Virus record (IMG/VR): IMGVR_UViG_3300031236_000004 | Span: 22,622 to 86,621 of that record | Strand: one strand, 5' to 3' | DNA: 64,000 bases | Source: a virus | In this document: one piece after another, positions 18,893 through 27,900 of the stretch | How positions within the stretch are numbered: position 1 is the stretch's first letter | Layout: each line of letters starts with the position of its first letter | Notes under the pieces: generated by a model | Told to the model about the DNA's origin: nothing | Database searches by the model: none | The model's input: the letters and a program-made list of their open reading frames with translations, nothing else | Program-made: the position numbers and the translations under genes

Positions 18893-19435
18893 ATGCGCAA
18901 GCGACTACTGCAACGCGGACTGAATACCCTCCCGATGCGGGGGACCATCGAGATGGTCGTGCGCGACGCAAGGACGCGCAAGCCGCTGCGGAGGATCGCC
19001 ATCCGCAACAAGATCATGTACCTCGCGGCGGACGTGCTCGTCGAACTCCTGGCGCAGCGGGCGACGGACCCGGCGCCGCTCGGCGACGCCATCTACTCGA
19101 TGCGGATGGGGACCTCGACGACGCAGCCGACGCGCGCGGACACGAACCTCGGAGCCTTCGCGTTCGGCGTCGCGCTCGGCGACGTCGGCAAGGTCACGAT
19201 CGCGCAGGGCGCGATCAGCTTCGTGGCGACGCTCGAGTCGGGCGACGCGAACGGCAACACGCTCACGGAGGCGGGGCTGTTCACCGGCGGCACGGCGTTC
19301 TCGGTGAGCGACACGCCGGGAACGACGCCGGGGACGACTCGGATGTTCGCGCACCAGGTCTACGCTGGCATTGCTAAAAGCTCTGCAATTGTCATAGATT
19401 ATAGTTGGACAATCAGTTTTACTTCGAGTCCATAG
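18893..19435 (+). CDS. Tail fibre/appendage protein
   Basis: 180 residues from ATG 18893 with a good ribosome binding site (GGAGG at 18880-18884). The body is beta-rich and ends in a TEAGLF turn and a final strand, like the N-terminal or connector parts of tail-collar fibres. The last 22 or so codons (from about 19367) are strikingly AT-rich compared with everything before them. Together with the HNH gene that starts one base after the stop codon, this suggests the 3' end was replaced when the endonuclease gene entered. Confidence 0.6.
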   Translation: MRKRLLQRGLNTLPMRGTIEMVVRDARTRKPLRRIAIRNKIMYLAADVLVELLAQRATDPAPLGDAIYSMRMGTSTTQPTRADTNLGAFAFGVALGDVGKVTIAQGAISFVATLESGDANGNTLTEAGLFTGGTAFSVSDTPGTTPGTTRMFAHQVYAGIAKSSAIVIDYSWTISFTSSP

Positions 19436-19436
19436 C

Positions 19437-20000
19437 GTGGGCCGAATCGTCAAAATGGAAATCGGTAACACGTATGGACGCCTCACGGTCCTTGCGCAGG
19501 AAGGCACCTTGCCTGACGGGACGCTTAAGTACCGCTGCGGATGTTCATGCGGAAATGAACACATTACTGCCGGGACAAACCTTCGCCGAGGTGTTACGCG
19601 CAGCTGTGGCTGTCTTGTGCGAGAAAACAAAGGTTCCTTGCGTTTCTTTGATCGCGAGGTTCCAGCGTTCAATCAAGTCGTTGTTGCTTATCGTACGCAA
19701 GCCGCGCGTAGGAGTCTGGCCTGGGAACTTAGCGATGACGATTGTCGTCGTCTCTTTAAGTCCGCATGTTTCTATTGCGGCGATGTCGAGACCAACACGG
19801 TCACCAAGCAACGCAAACATCACCCTCCGTGTGTATTCAAGTACAACGGCATCGACCGGTGCGACTCTAGCCTCGGCTACGTGTTGTCCAACGTCGTGTC
19901 CTGCTGCTTTATCGACAACCGCGCGAAGCGCGACATGTCGATGTCCGACTACTTGGCGTGGTTGGCGCGCCTCATCGATCACCGCAACCGCATTTCGTAA
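19437..20000 (+). CDS. Free-standing HNH homing endonuclease
   Basis: 187 residues from GTG 19437; ATG 19455 is an alternative start. The N-terminal part IGNTYGRLTVL, then CGCSCGN and SCGCL is the small zinc-binding DNA-recognition module often seen on phage HNH proteins. The C-terminal half has CFYCG and NGIDRCDSSLGY, the HNH-like nuclease core, ending in a CC...N...K stretch. Base composition is much more AT-rich than the neighbours, as expected for a recent arrival. It sits between two fibre genes and probably spreads by cutting intron-less or endonuclease-less relatives. Confidence 0.82.
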   Translation: MGRIVKMEIGNTYGRLTVLAQEGTLPDGTLKYRCGCSCGNEHITAGTNLRRGVTRSCGCLVRENKGSLRFFDREVPAFNQVVVAYRTQAARRSLAWELSDDDCRRLFKSACFYCGDVETNTVTKQRKHHPPCVFKYNGIDRCDSSLGYVLSNVVSCCFIDNRAKRDMSMSDYLAWLARLIDHRNRIS

Positions 20001-20012
20001 CGGAGAACGCAC

Positions 20013-22508
20013 ATGCCCGGCACCGTAGACCAGTTCATCGACTACTCCGCAGGGTCCAACGGCGACTCGGGCGAGAACACCGTCCTGTCCGTCCTGCCGC
20101 TCCTCGACGGCCAGGCGCTGAACAACGCCAACATCATGCGCTCCGTCGAGAGCCTGCGGCAGCGCTTCGAGGCCGTCCGCAGCGTCTTCAAGGACTCGCT
20201 CTACCTCCGCGACGCGGACCGCCACCTGGTGATCGCGGGGCCGGGGCTGATCACCTGGCCCGGCAGCACGACGGCGTCGGCGAGCGGCATTCCCGTCATC
20301 AGCGACAACCTCTACGTCCTGCCGATGCTCACGCCGGGCTTCGCGCAAACGCCGCCGATCCCGCCCGTCGGCTCCGCGTTCGGCACCATCGTCCTGCAGA
20401 AGACAGGTCCCGCCGCGGGCATCGTCGTCACGTCGCTCCGCCGGAGCTACGCCAGCGGCGACCAGATCAGCATCGACGTCGTGTCGGGCGCGTCGTTCTC
20501 GTGCACGCTCGACGTCGAGCTGGCCACGACGTTCCAGCGCACGATCCACATCGTGGCCACCGGCTCGACCGCGCTGGCCACCGTGATCACCGCGCTCGCG
20601 GCGCTCACGCCGAACGCGCCCTCGGGTGACCTGACCCCCATCGTGTCCGCGGCGCTGGCGGTCGGCGCCTCCGGCTCCGACCTGATCCTGGCGACGCAGG
20701 CCAAGCAGTTCATGTCGGGGAACTACGACGGCGAGGGCCACACCATCACGCCGGCGAACCTCGCGGCGTTCTTCACCGCGAACCCATCCTCGGCGCTCGC
20801 CGAGGGTGACACGCTGGGCATCTCCTTCGCGGAGGTCGCCGACACCTCCACGATGGGTGGGCGCCGTCAGGCGATCCCTGAGAATTCGAACACCGCTGTG
20901 GGCGTCGGCTCGTTCTTCAACAGCCGCGTCAGCCCCAACCTGCTCGTCAACGCCATCCCGATCTGCAAGGTCGTCAACGGCTACCTGGTATTCGGCACCG
21001 GCGCGACCGTGCCAGCGGGCGCCGTGACTGTGAACCTCGGCACCGTCACCGCCGCGAGCGTGAACTACGCCGGGGGTCCTAACTGGGCCGACGGTACGAC
21101 GAACCCCGCGACGACGGTCCAGGCGCAGCTGTCGAAAGTCATCTCGGACCTCGCCGGCGCCGCGGGCACGGCCAAGGTCCAGGGTGCGACCGTGTCATCG
21201 TGGCTCACGGCCGCGACGCTCGCGGCCCAGCTCGTCAAGCTCGAGCAGCTCGCGCGCAACCCGCGCTCGCTCGCCAACAGCGACGTCGTCCCGCTGGTGA
21301 CCTACCGGGATTTCGGCACCAACCCGCGTTCGCTCGTCGATCACAACGGCTATCGGATGGGCCAAGTCACCGAGATCAGCGACGACTGGTCCGAGTTGCG
21401 CGCGCGGACCCTCAGGGTCTCGCCCTCGGCGGCGGCGTTCGCCGTCGGCTCGGGTACCGCGGGCGGCTGGATCACCGGGCCCGCCGCGCTCGACTTCAAC
21501 TCCAGCGCTGTCGGCACGTACGACCTGGCGCTCTCCGGTGTTCCCGACGGCGCGTTCATCACCGGCGTGACCGTCTACGGAGTCGCCGGTGATGGCACGA
21601 GCACCTTCACGGCCACCCTGCAAAGCGTGGACGAGAGTGGCAGCCAGACGACGATCGTCGCTAACCACCGTACCGGCAATAGCGCGTTCTCGCTGTCACT
21701 GGGCACCTCGCCTTCTGCGGGCGCGTTGCCGTTCTACTACGACGCCGGGTTGATCATTCCCTTGTCGCTGAACCTGCAGATGGCGGTGAGCGGGTCCGTC
21801 GGCGCCTCGACCTCGGTCTTCCAGATCGAGATCGACTACGTCACGATGCCGGCGAGCTGGCAGCTCCTGGTCAGCACCGCAGGTGGCGGCAGCAACGGCT
21901 TCGTCACGGTCAGCACATCGACCGACTCGAACCTGCGGCAGCGCTCGCTCGCCCTGTCGTCGGGCACGGGCGTCAATCGATACATCTTCGCGCGTCCCCT
22001 CAACTACAACGAGACGTTCGACGACAACTCGACCTACGTCGTCGAGTACATGCTGCGCACGGCGACCATCGACGACGGCGCGCACGGTTGCGTGCTCCGC
22101 GCGAACCTCGTCGACGACGGCCTCGGCGCGAGTCAGGCGTTCGGCATCTACTGGGATCACTCACTGACGAACTGGCGTTTTCAGGTCGAAGCCAACATCA
22201 ACACCGGCATCGCAGACAGCGTCACGAGCAGCGCGGACACCGGCGTGGCCGTGGCGAGCAACACGACCTACCGCGTGCGGCTCGAGTTCCAGGGCGCCAA
22301 CGTCGTGGGCCTGTCGTCGGGCCAGGCTGAGCTGCGCTGCTACATCAACGGCGCACTTGTGGCGTCATTCGCGAGCATCACCTGGAGCAATCCCGACCTT
22401 CGTCCTCACTTCGAGGTCTACTCCAACTCGACGGGCGGACCCTACCAGATGAACGTCGGACGGGTTCGCCGCGTGTGGAACCACCTGCTTTCGAACGACG
22501 CGCTCTAG
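20013..22508 (+). CDS. Tail fibre / receptor-binding protein
   Basis: 831 residues from ATG 20013 with an AACGGAGA ribosome binding site. The N-terminus is a mixed helical attachment part (about 1-130); the long middle is beta-rich, Ala/Gly/Thr-rich. The last 200 or so residues (with NYNETFDDNSTYVVEYML and WRFQVEANINTG) look like a concanavalin/LamG-type jelly roll, a common sugar-binding end. It is the last plus-strand gene of the tail block; its stop overlaps a convergent minus-strand gene by four bases. Receptor specificity cannot be read from sequence. Confidence 0.7.
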   Translation: MPGTVDQFIDYSAGSNGDSGENTVLSVLPLLDGQALNNANIMRSVESLRQRFEAVRSVFKDSLYLRDADRHLVIAGPGLITWPGSTTASASGIPVISDNLYVLPMLTPGFAQTPPIPPVGSAFGTIVLQKTGPAAGIVVTSLRRSYASGDQISIDVVSGASFSCTLDVELATTFQRTIHIVATGSTALATVITALAALTPNAPSGDLTPIVSAALAVGASGSDLILATQAKQFMSGNYDGEGHTITPANLAAFFTANPSSALAEGDTLGISFAEVADTSTMGGRRQAIPENSNTAVGVGSFFNSRVSPNLLVNAIPICKVVNGYLVFGTGATVPAGAVTVNLGTVTAASVNYAGGPNWADGTTNPATTVQAQLSKVISDLAGAAGTAKVQGATVSSWLTAATLAAQLVKLEQLARNPRSLANSDVVPLVTYRDFGTNPRSLVDHNGYRMGQVTEISDDWSELRARTLRVSPSAAAFAVGSGTAGGWITGPAALDFNSSAVGTYDLALSGVPDGAFITGVTVYGVAGDGTSTFTATLQSVDESGSQTTIVANHRTGNSAFSLSLGTSPSAGALPFYYDAGLIIPLSLNLQMAVSGSVGASTSVFQIEIDYVTMPASWQLLVSTAGGGSNGFVTVSTSTDSNLRQRSLALSSGTGVNRYIFARPLNYNETFDDNSTYVVEYMLRTATIDDGAHGCVLRANLVDDGLGASQAFGIYWDHSLTNWRFQVEANINTGIADSVTSSADTGVAVASNTTYRVRLEFQGANVVGLSSGQAELRCYINGALVASFASITWSNPDLRPHFEVYSNSTGGPYQMNVGRVRRVWNHLLSNDAL

Positions 22509-22795
22509 TCGTCGACGTCGCGAACGATCGGCTCTCCGCCGCCCCCGATCACGCGGCACCCGAACTCGCACCACCGGATGCGCCTCCCCGCCCGGTGGAA
22601 CTCCACGACGAGTCCGCCCTGGCTCGGCAGCTCAGGGTCGCTCGAGGTCTTCCAGTCGTACAGCGACCTGACGACGACGGAGTCGTAGGCCGGGTGCTCG
22701 CTGGGGTAGGTGCCGACCCCGCGCTGCAGGTACGAGAACGCCAGCCTCTTCAGCATGGGGGTCAGGCCGAGCCGGTGGTCGACCTTCGCGCTCAC
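22505..22795 (-). CDS. Small protein of unknown function
   Basis: 96 residues from GTG 22795, which overlaps the stop of the upstream gene as GTGA. It contains two cysteines (WCEFGC) and a basic N-terminus and ends in an acidic VRDVDD tail. No family was recognised. It probably belongs to the minus-strand operon that begins with the RuvC-like and reductase genes upstream. Confidence 0.5.
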   Translation of the reverse strand: MSAKVDHRLGLTPMLKRLAFSYLQRGVGTYPSEHPAYDSVVVRSLYDWKTSSDPELPSQGGLVVEFHRAGRRIRWCEFGCRVIGGGGEPIVRDVDD

Positions 22796-23007
22796 CCCGC
22801 GGCCTTGGCGGGCTTCCTAACCTCGAGCGGCTGGAACTGCTCGTACGCGAACCCGCCGGGCTGGCCGCGCCGGAGCACGAGCTTGACGAGCGTGGCGTCC
22901 TTCAGGCAGGAGCCGCAGATCTCGGCGGAGGAGCGCCCGCGCTCCGTGGCGACCAGGCCCTCCTCGTCGGGGTTGAACGCGGCCTGGCAGTTGTCGCAGT
23001 TGGTCAT
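22792..23007 (-). CDS. Small zinc-ribbon protein
   Basis: 71 residues from ATG 23007. Two CxxC pairs (Cys4/Cys7 and Cys31/Cys34) fit a treble-clef or rubredoxin-like zinc knuckle; the C-terminus is basic. Such proteins often bind nucleic acid or a partner enzyme. It lies 23 bases downstream of the ribonucleotide reductase gene and is coupled to the next gene. Confidence 0.6.
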   Translation of the reverse strand: MTNCDNCQAAFNPDEEGLVATERGRSSAEICGSCLKDATLVKLVLRRGQPGGFAYEQFQPLEVRKPAKAAG

Positions 23008-23030
23008 GCGACAGGTTTATCACGCCGACG

Positions 23031-24890
23031 TCAGGCGATGCTACACGCGCCGCCCGCGCACGCGGGCTCCGCGGTCACGCTCGTCCCGTCCTCGGCCTCC
23101 ACCATCGAGTAGTAGTCGACCGGCCGGTAGTCCGCGATCAGCTCGTTCCAGCGGCGCTCCTGGGCCTCGGTGCGCACAGCCTCGAACGGCGCGAAGGCGT
23201 AGATCGTGTCCGTGTCGTCGGGCACGAGCGACACGCCCGTGAAGTCGCCGCGGTTCCGCCAGAGGTAGTCCGCGACCGTCTTCCACTCGTCGGACCTCAC
23301 CGTAATCGTGTTCGACACGTTGTGGCTCGCGTCGCCGCGCGCGGTGCCCGGCACGACCCAGCTCTGCTGCGTCGAGCGGACCACCTCCATGAACTGCTCG
23401 GCGGTCAGGTCCTCCTTGAGCGTCGCCCCCTCGGGAGCCTCGACGGGGAACTCGACGGTCCACTTCCCGTTCGGCATGCGCTGGCACATGTGCGGGTTGA
23501 CCTGCCTGAACGCCTGGAACACGGCCTCGTACTCGTCCGCGGTGACGCGGCGGATGTAGCGCCGGGCGTGGTGCGGGTGGATGCCGGACCCGACGTTGCC
23601 CAGCTCGAGAGACGTCGTGTTGTGGCTCTTAACAGCTCCGTCGTAGAACCAGTGCGTTCCCTCAACCTCGACGTCAAATGTCGGCATCACGCCGAGCGAG
23701 CGAACCTCGCGCACCTTGCCTGCGATTTGACGACCCCGCTTTGTCTCTTTATCCATCTGCCATTCGACAAAACGAGAATCCGTCATGTGCATCGAACATT
23801 TCACGCTGCATGCGACCAAGTGCGCGAAGGCATCCCGATCTGTGGGGCCCGCCGCCAGCACGAGGTGATACAAGTGCCGTTCGGATTGGAAACTCTCTCC
23901 TTGGGATTGCAGCGACCGACCGAAACCAAGGCCCACCGACCACATGACCTGCTGAAAATGTCGCGCGAATGCCTCGGTCGCAGAAGACACTTGGACTCGA
24001 CTGCCCGTCGACGTCGGGGAAACGCAGCCATCCGAGTCGACCAGCCCCGATGCGAACGCCACGACGTGTCGCCACGACGAGCTGCGAACGCAGCGCGGAA
24101 TGATGTCGAGCGTCTTTGCTTCGGCGTATTTTTCTAGTCCATTGCGTACACACCACAGCCACAGGTGCTTCGAAGCGACCTCTAGGCTAGCCGCGTTGCG
24201 GTCTGTCAATTCGACCACCTCCCCGCGCAAGCCGAACTTCTCTTCGATGATCTGAGCAGCCTTCGCGATCGTCTGACGATTTCCGTCGACAAACCGCAGC
24301 CGGTATTTGCTGACAGACATCGCGCCGTCTCCCCATAGATAGCCGGCGAGCCACGCCAGGTCATCATCCATGACCATAGGCATCGTGATCGGTCGAGCGT
24401 TTGAGCGCATCGTTAACGCTCGGGGATTAACAGCCTTCAACGAGGCTGCGTGTTCGTTCCGATAAGGCGCGATGGCCACGTCGAGCACATCTCCGGGGCG
24501 CAGCTCGCCCGCCGGAATCCAAGCATCCACGGGCGTCCAATGAGACGTACTATTGTGGTCGTGATGGGCGTGCACACGCCACGGATGGTTCCTCGTAGAA
24601 CGGACCACCAGACCGAAATTCATTTCGACTTCGAGGACTTCAGCGAGGCCGTTGTCGAACGTTTTGGTGAGGCGAGACTGGGTCCCGTCTTGGACGGCAG
24701 ACAAACCTTCAACGGGGGCCCACGTTTCCCCCGTTGGATGGTCCGCAAATAACTCTTCCAGCGTTAGGACGCCGCAGTTGGTCACCGTCAAGGAGTCCCA
24801 CGGGCGACACCCGCTGGGCTTGACGCAGGTCGTCCTCGCCGCGGGGTTGATGTCGAGCACCTCCGCCCACTCCGCGTTCCACGCGATCAC
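23031..24890 (-). CDS. nrdJ: Class II ribonucleotide reductase, C-terminal half (with intein 3)
   Basis: 619 codons are shown from a GTG at 24890, but the frame is continuous with the upstream half: only the TAG at 24909-24911 separates them. Extein residues TCVKPSG join TTSLELG after removal of an intein. The C-terminus ACAGGACSIA carries the CxxxxC redox pair that re-reduces the active site in monomeric B12-dependent reductases such as the Lactobacillus enzyme. No ribosome binding site precedes the GTG. The half includes the SSG/HP and RRV segments typical of the catalytic barrel. Product: dNTPs for phage DNA, with no separate radical-generating subunit needed. Confidence 0.8.
   Translation of the reverse strand: MIAWNAEWAEVLDINPAARTTCVKPSGCRPWDSLTVTNCGVLTLEELFADHPTGETWAPVEGLSAVQDGTQSRLTKTFDNGLAEVLEVEMNFGLVVRSTRNHPWRVHAHHDHNSTSHWTPVDAWIPAGELRPGDVLDVAIAPYRNEHAASLKAVNPRALTMRSNARPITMPMVMDDDLAWLAGYLWGDGAMSVSKYRLRFVDGNRQTIAKAAQIIEEKFGLRGEVVELTDRNAASLEVASKHLWLWCVRNGLEKYAEAKTLDIIPRCVRSSSWRHVVAFASGLVDSDGCVSPTSTGSRVQVSSATEAFARHFQQVMWSVGLGFGRSLQSQGESFQSERHLYHLVLAAGPTDRDAFAHLVACSVKCSMHMTDSRFVEWQMDKETKRGRQIAGKVREVRSLGVMPTFDVEVEGTHWFYDGAVKSHNTTSLELGNVGSGIHPHHARRYIRRVTADEYEAVFQAFRQVNPHMCQRMPNGKWTVEFPVEAPEGATLKEDLTAEQFMEVVRSTQQSWVVPGTARGDASHNVSNTITVRSDEWKTVADYLWRNRGDFTGVSLVPDDTDTIYAFAPFEAVRTEAQERRWNELIADYRPVDYYSMVEAEDGTSVTAEPACAGGACSIA
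23619..24809 (-). mobile_element. Intein 3 in the reductase, with LAGLIDADG endonuclease
   Basis: 397 residues, from Cys28 to Asn424 of the C-terminal open frame, inserted between VKPSG and TTSLELG. It starts with Cys and ends His-Asn before a Thr, as a splicing intein should. Splicing block B is visible in VVRSTRNHPWRVHA. Two LAGLIDADG-type helices, LAWLAGYLWGDGA and FASGLVDSDGC, show a homing endonuclease. The DNA is AT-richer than the flanking exteins. The PSGT site is a known intein position in reductases. Confidence 0.9.
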
Positions 24891-24908
24891 GCGCGCGGCG
24901 ATCGCGCG

Positions 24909-27900
24909 CTAGAAGGCCGGGTTGCAGGCGACGTGCGGCGCGTCCTGCATGCCGGTCATGCCGACGCCGAGCAGGGCGTCGCGGCGCACGATGGCCTCCG
25001 TCACCTTGCCGAGGTAGGGCATGTCCGTGTACGTGGCCTGCAGCGTCCCGATGACGGTCGCGGCCCAGGCCGCCTCGCGGAAGTCCTCGAACGAGGTGAG
25101 CCTCGCCGCGTTGATCTCGGTGAGGTTGCACATCGCCCAGCCCGTCGATCTCGTCTCGTTCGCGTGTTCGAGAACCGGTTGGAGGTTGATCTCACCGCAG
25201 TTCGACACGAGCAGCCCACCCGTCCAGTACGTGTGCTCCTCAGCCTCGACGGTGATGTCGTAGACGGAATGGTCGCCCATGGTCGTCCGACACTCGATCT
25301 CGTGCGTGGACCGGCCGTCTTGGTTCGGATACAGGGCTCTGTCGATCGAGCGGGCCTCACGGACCTCCACGCGCTTTCCGTGAACCATCACGCGGTGGTT
25401 CTCCGTTCCGAAGAAAACCCCGGCTTGCGTGTGGTAACCGAAGACCGGCTTGACCCCGGTCAATACCTTGTGCGTGATCTTCGTCCACCTGACCCCGGAC
25501 CAGATCGTACTCCCGACGCCGACGTCATCGAAGGTGCGGATGCCGTCGGGCGTGAGCACCGTCGCCCACCCAGGCTGACAAGGGTTCGTGACGTGGTCGT
25601 AGTCGTTCACGAACAACACGCCGGGCTCCCCGTAGTGCCGCGTCATCCCGAAGATCCGCTTGAACTGCTTCTCCTTCGCCTCGTCGCGCTTGAGCACGAC
25701 CGAGTTGTTCGCGTTGGCCAGCCAGGGTTCCTTGTTGAACCAGCTGCGGTCTGCCTTGACGTTCATTAGCTCGCTGTCCTCAAGCGAGAACAGGCAGATC
25801 ATCGCGCTGTTATGAACGAGTAAGCCTTCGGCCACAAATTCGTGGTCACGTTCGATCGTAAGATCAAACGTCGCACTCGTTCCTACGCCTTGCTTGACTT
25901 CGATTACGGCGATCGGCATGAGCCCACGCCGATCTACGCCGCAGCGCTCTGCCGTGCCCGCTGTCATCTGGGCACTGACGGGTGACCATTTGGTGTTGTA
26001 GTTGACGTCTTCGCCGAGGATGAATTCGCGCGGGTACCCGTAATCGAACTGCGTTCCAGTACGGGCGGGCGCGCGCTTGACGGCGTGTGGAGCAACGCGC
26101 GCGTCAAAGGCTCTACGCGGGAGTTCTCCGACGAGAGTCAGGTGCCACAGCGCTTGCCAGGTTCCCTGCTCCGGCCGGTTGAGCTTCATTCGCGTGACGA
26201 TTCCCAAGCTGGCGTATACGGCTCGAACTTGCCGCACGAAGTCAGGGTAGACCGAGGATAAGAGGAGGAGCGGCCGATTGTCAGCCCCACCATCAGAATC
26301 CAACAGACCAGCCAAGTAGGCTCCACGAATAACCGGGAGTCCCTCCAGTACACACGCTGGCACGTGCAACGGGACCTTCGGCTGCTTGAAGTTCTCGCAG
26401 TAGAGCGCCAACTGTTTTCCAGCCGCTGAAACGCGGCGCGTCTCCTCGCCCTCGAGCTTCACGTCAGAACAAGACACGCCCATGCGCGCTAAAACCGCAC
26501 GGAGCCTCCTCACACGCTCAGGCGTTTCTTCGTCTTGTTCGTTCATGCTGAACGATACGCAGTTGGACCCTCCCTCTGTGGAGGTTCGATTCACGTGCAC
26601 GTAACCGTTTCCGTGGAGATACCCGAGAAACCACGCGATCTCCTCGTCGAGGTCTGGGACGTGGATGTCAACGCTCGTGTGGTCGTGAGGCGATCGCTCG
26701 TAGGACCACGGAGGCAACGATGTCGTGTGGCCCTCAACGACATGATCAACAAACACCATTCGGTCACCGGGCTTGAGCGAGCCCGCCGTCTTCCATTCGT
26801 ACGCCGCTGTGCTCGTCAGCACGGCCACGCGATGGTTGGCCGTGCAGCGAAACGGCCCCATCTGCGTAGTCACTTCAACAAGCTGTTGCGTGCCCTGTTC
26901 GATGACGTCAGTGACGCGCGACCATCCCGCAGCAGTGCGGGCCGCGTCTCCAGCGCGGACCGCTTCGATGGGGACGAGGCCCCGGGTCAAGTGGACAAGC
27001 GTTCCAGCGGGCAAGCAGCGCCGGATGCCGCCGGAGAGCACCGCGTCGGCCGCGTGACACATGACGCGGTGGGCCTCGATCGGTCGTAGCTGACGCCCCT
27101 GGGCGCCCGCGAGCACCTCGCGGACGCGCTCGAGCGCGAGCTTCAGCTTGAGGTGGCCCGGGGCGCGGCCGCCCGACGTCTTGAGCGGCGAACCCGCCCG
27201 GCGGATCAGGTGGTACGCGAACTCGACGTGGTAGCCGCCGATGAATCCGCTCACGAGCGCGTCGAGCGCGTTGGCCCAGCCCTCGATCGTGTCCTCGATG
27301 ACGTGGTGGACGACCTTCTTGGAGTCGACGTCGGCGATCGGAGGGAGCTTCTCGACGTGCTCGTATTGGACGGAGTACCCCACGCCGCAGCCGCACAGGA
27401 GCAGGTACATCGCCTCGGCGAACGCGCGCGGGCGGTCGACGAGCGTCGCGGAGCAGTTGTACTGCCGGCAGTGGACCGCCTCGACGGCGGGACCTCCGAA
27501 CTGCATGGACCGCATCGACGGCAGGACGCGCTTGTCGCGGACGAGGTCGAACGCCCGCCGGATCTCGGCGAGGCGCGCCTCCGGCAGGTGCGCGAAGCGG
27601 CGCAGGTGCATCGCCTCGACGCGCGCGACGGTTTCGTCGTAGACCTCGCGGCGCTGCTCGTCGGGGAGGTAGCGCGCGTACTTGCTGGCGTGGATGTAGT
27701 CCGACACGGCGAGCGAGTTCGGGCGCAGGCGCTCGCGGCGGGCCTCGGACCGCATCTGGCGGTAGATGATGTACGCCTTCGCGACGGCGAACTTCTTGGC
27801 GCGCATGAGCGCGACCTCGACCAGGTCCTGGATCTGCTCGACGTCCGCGACGTCCGCGGGGAGCGTCGCCGCGACGAACGAGACCACCCGGTGGACCTCC

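Noticed and set aside
24909-24911. TAG reassigned to an amino acid throughout the genome
   Set aside because: TAG ends several clear genes here (3028, 12917, 16438, 22508, 39110), so it works as a stop.
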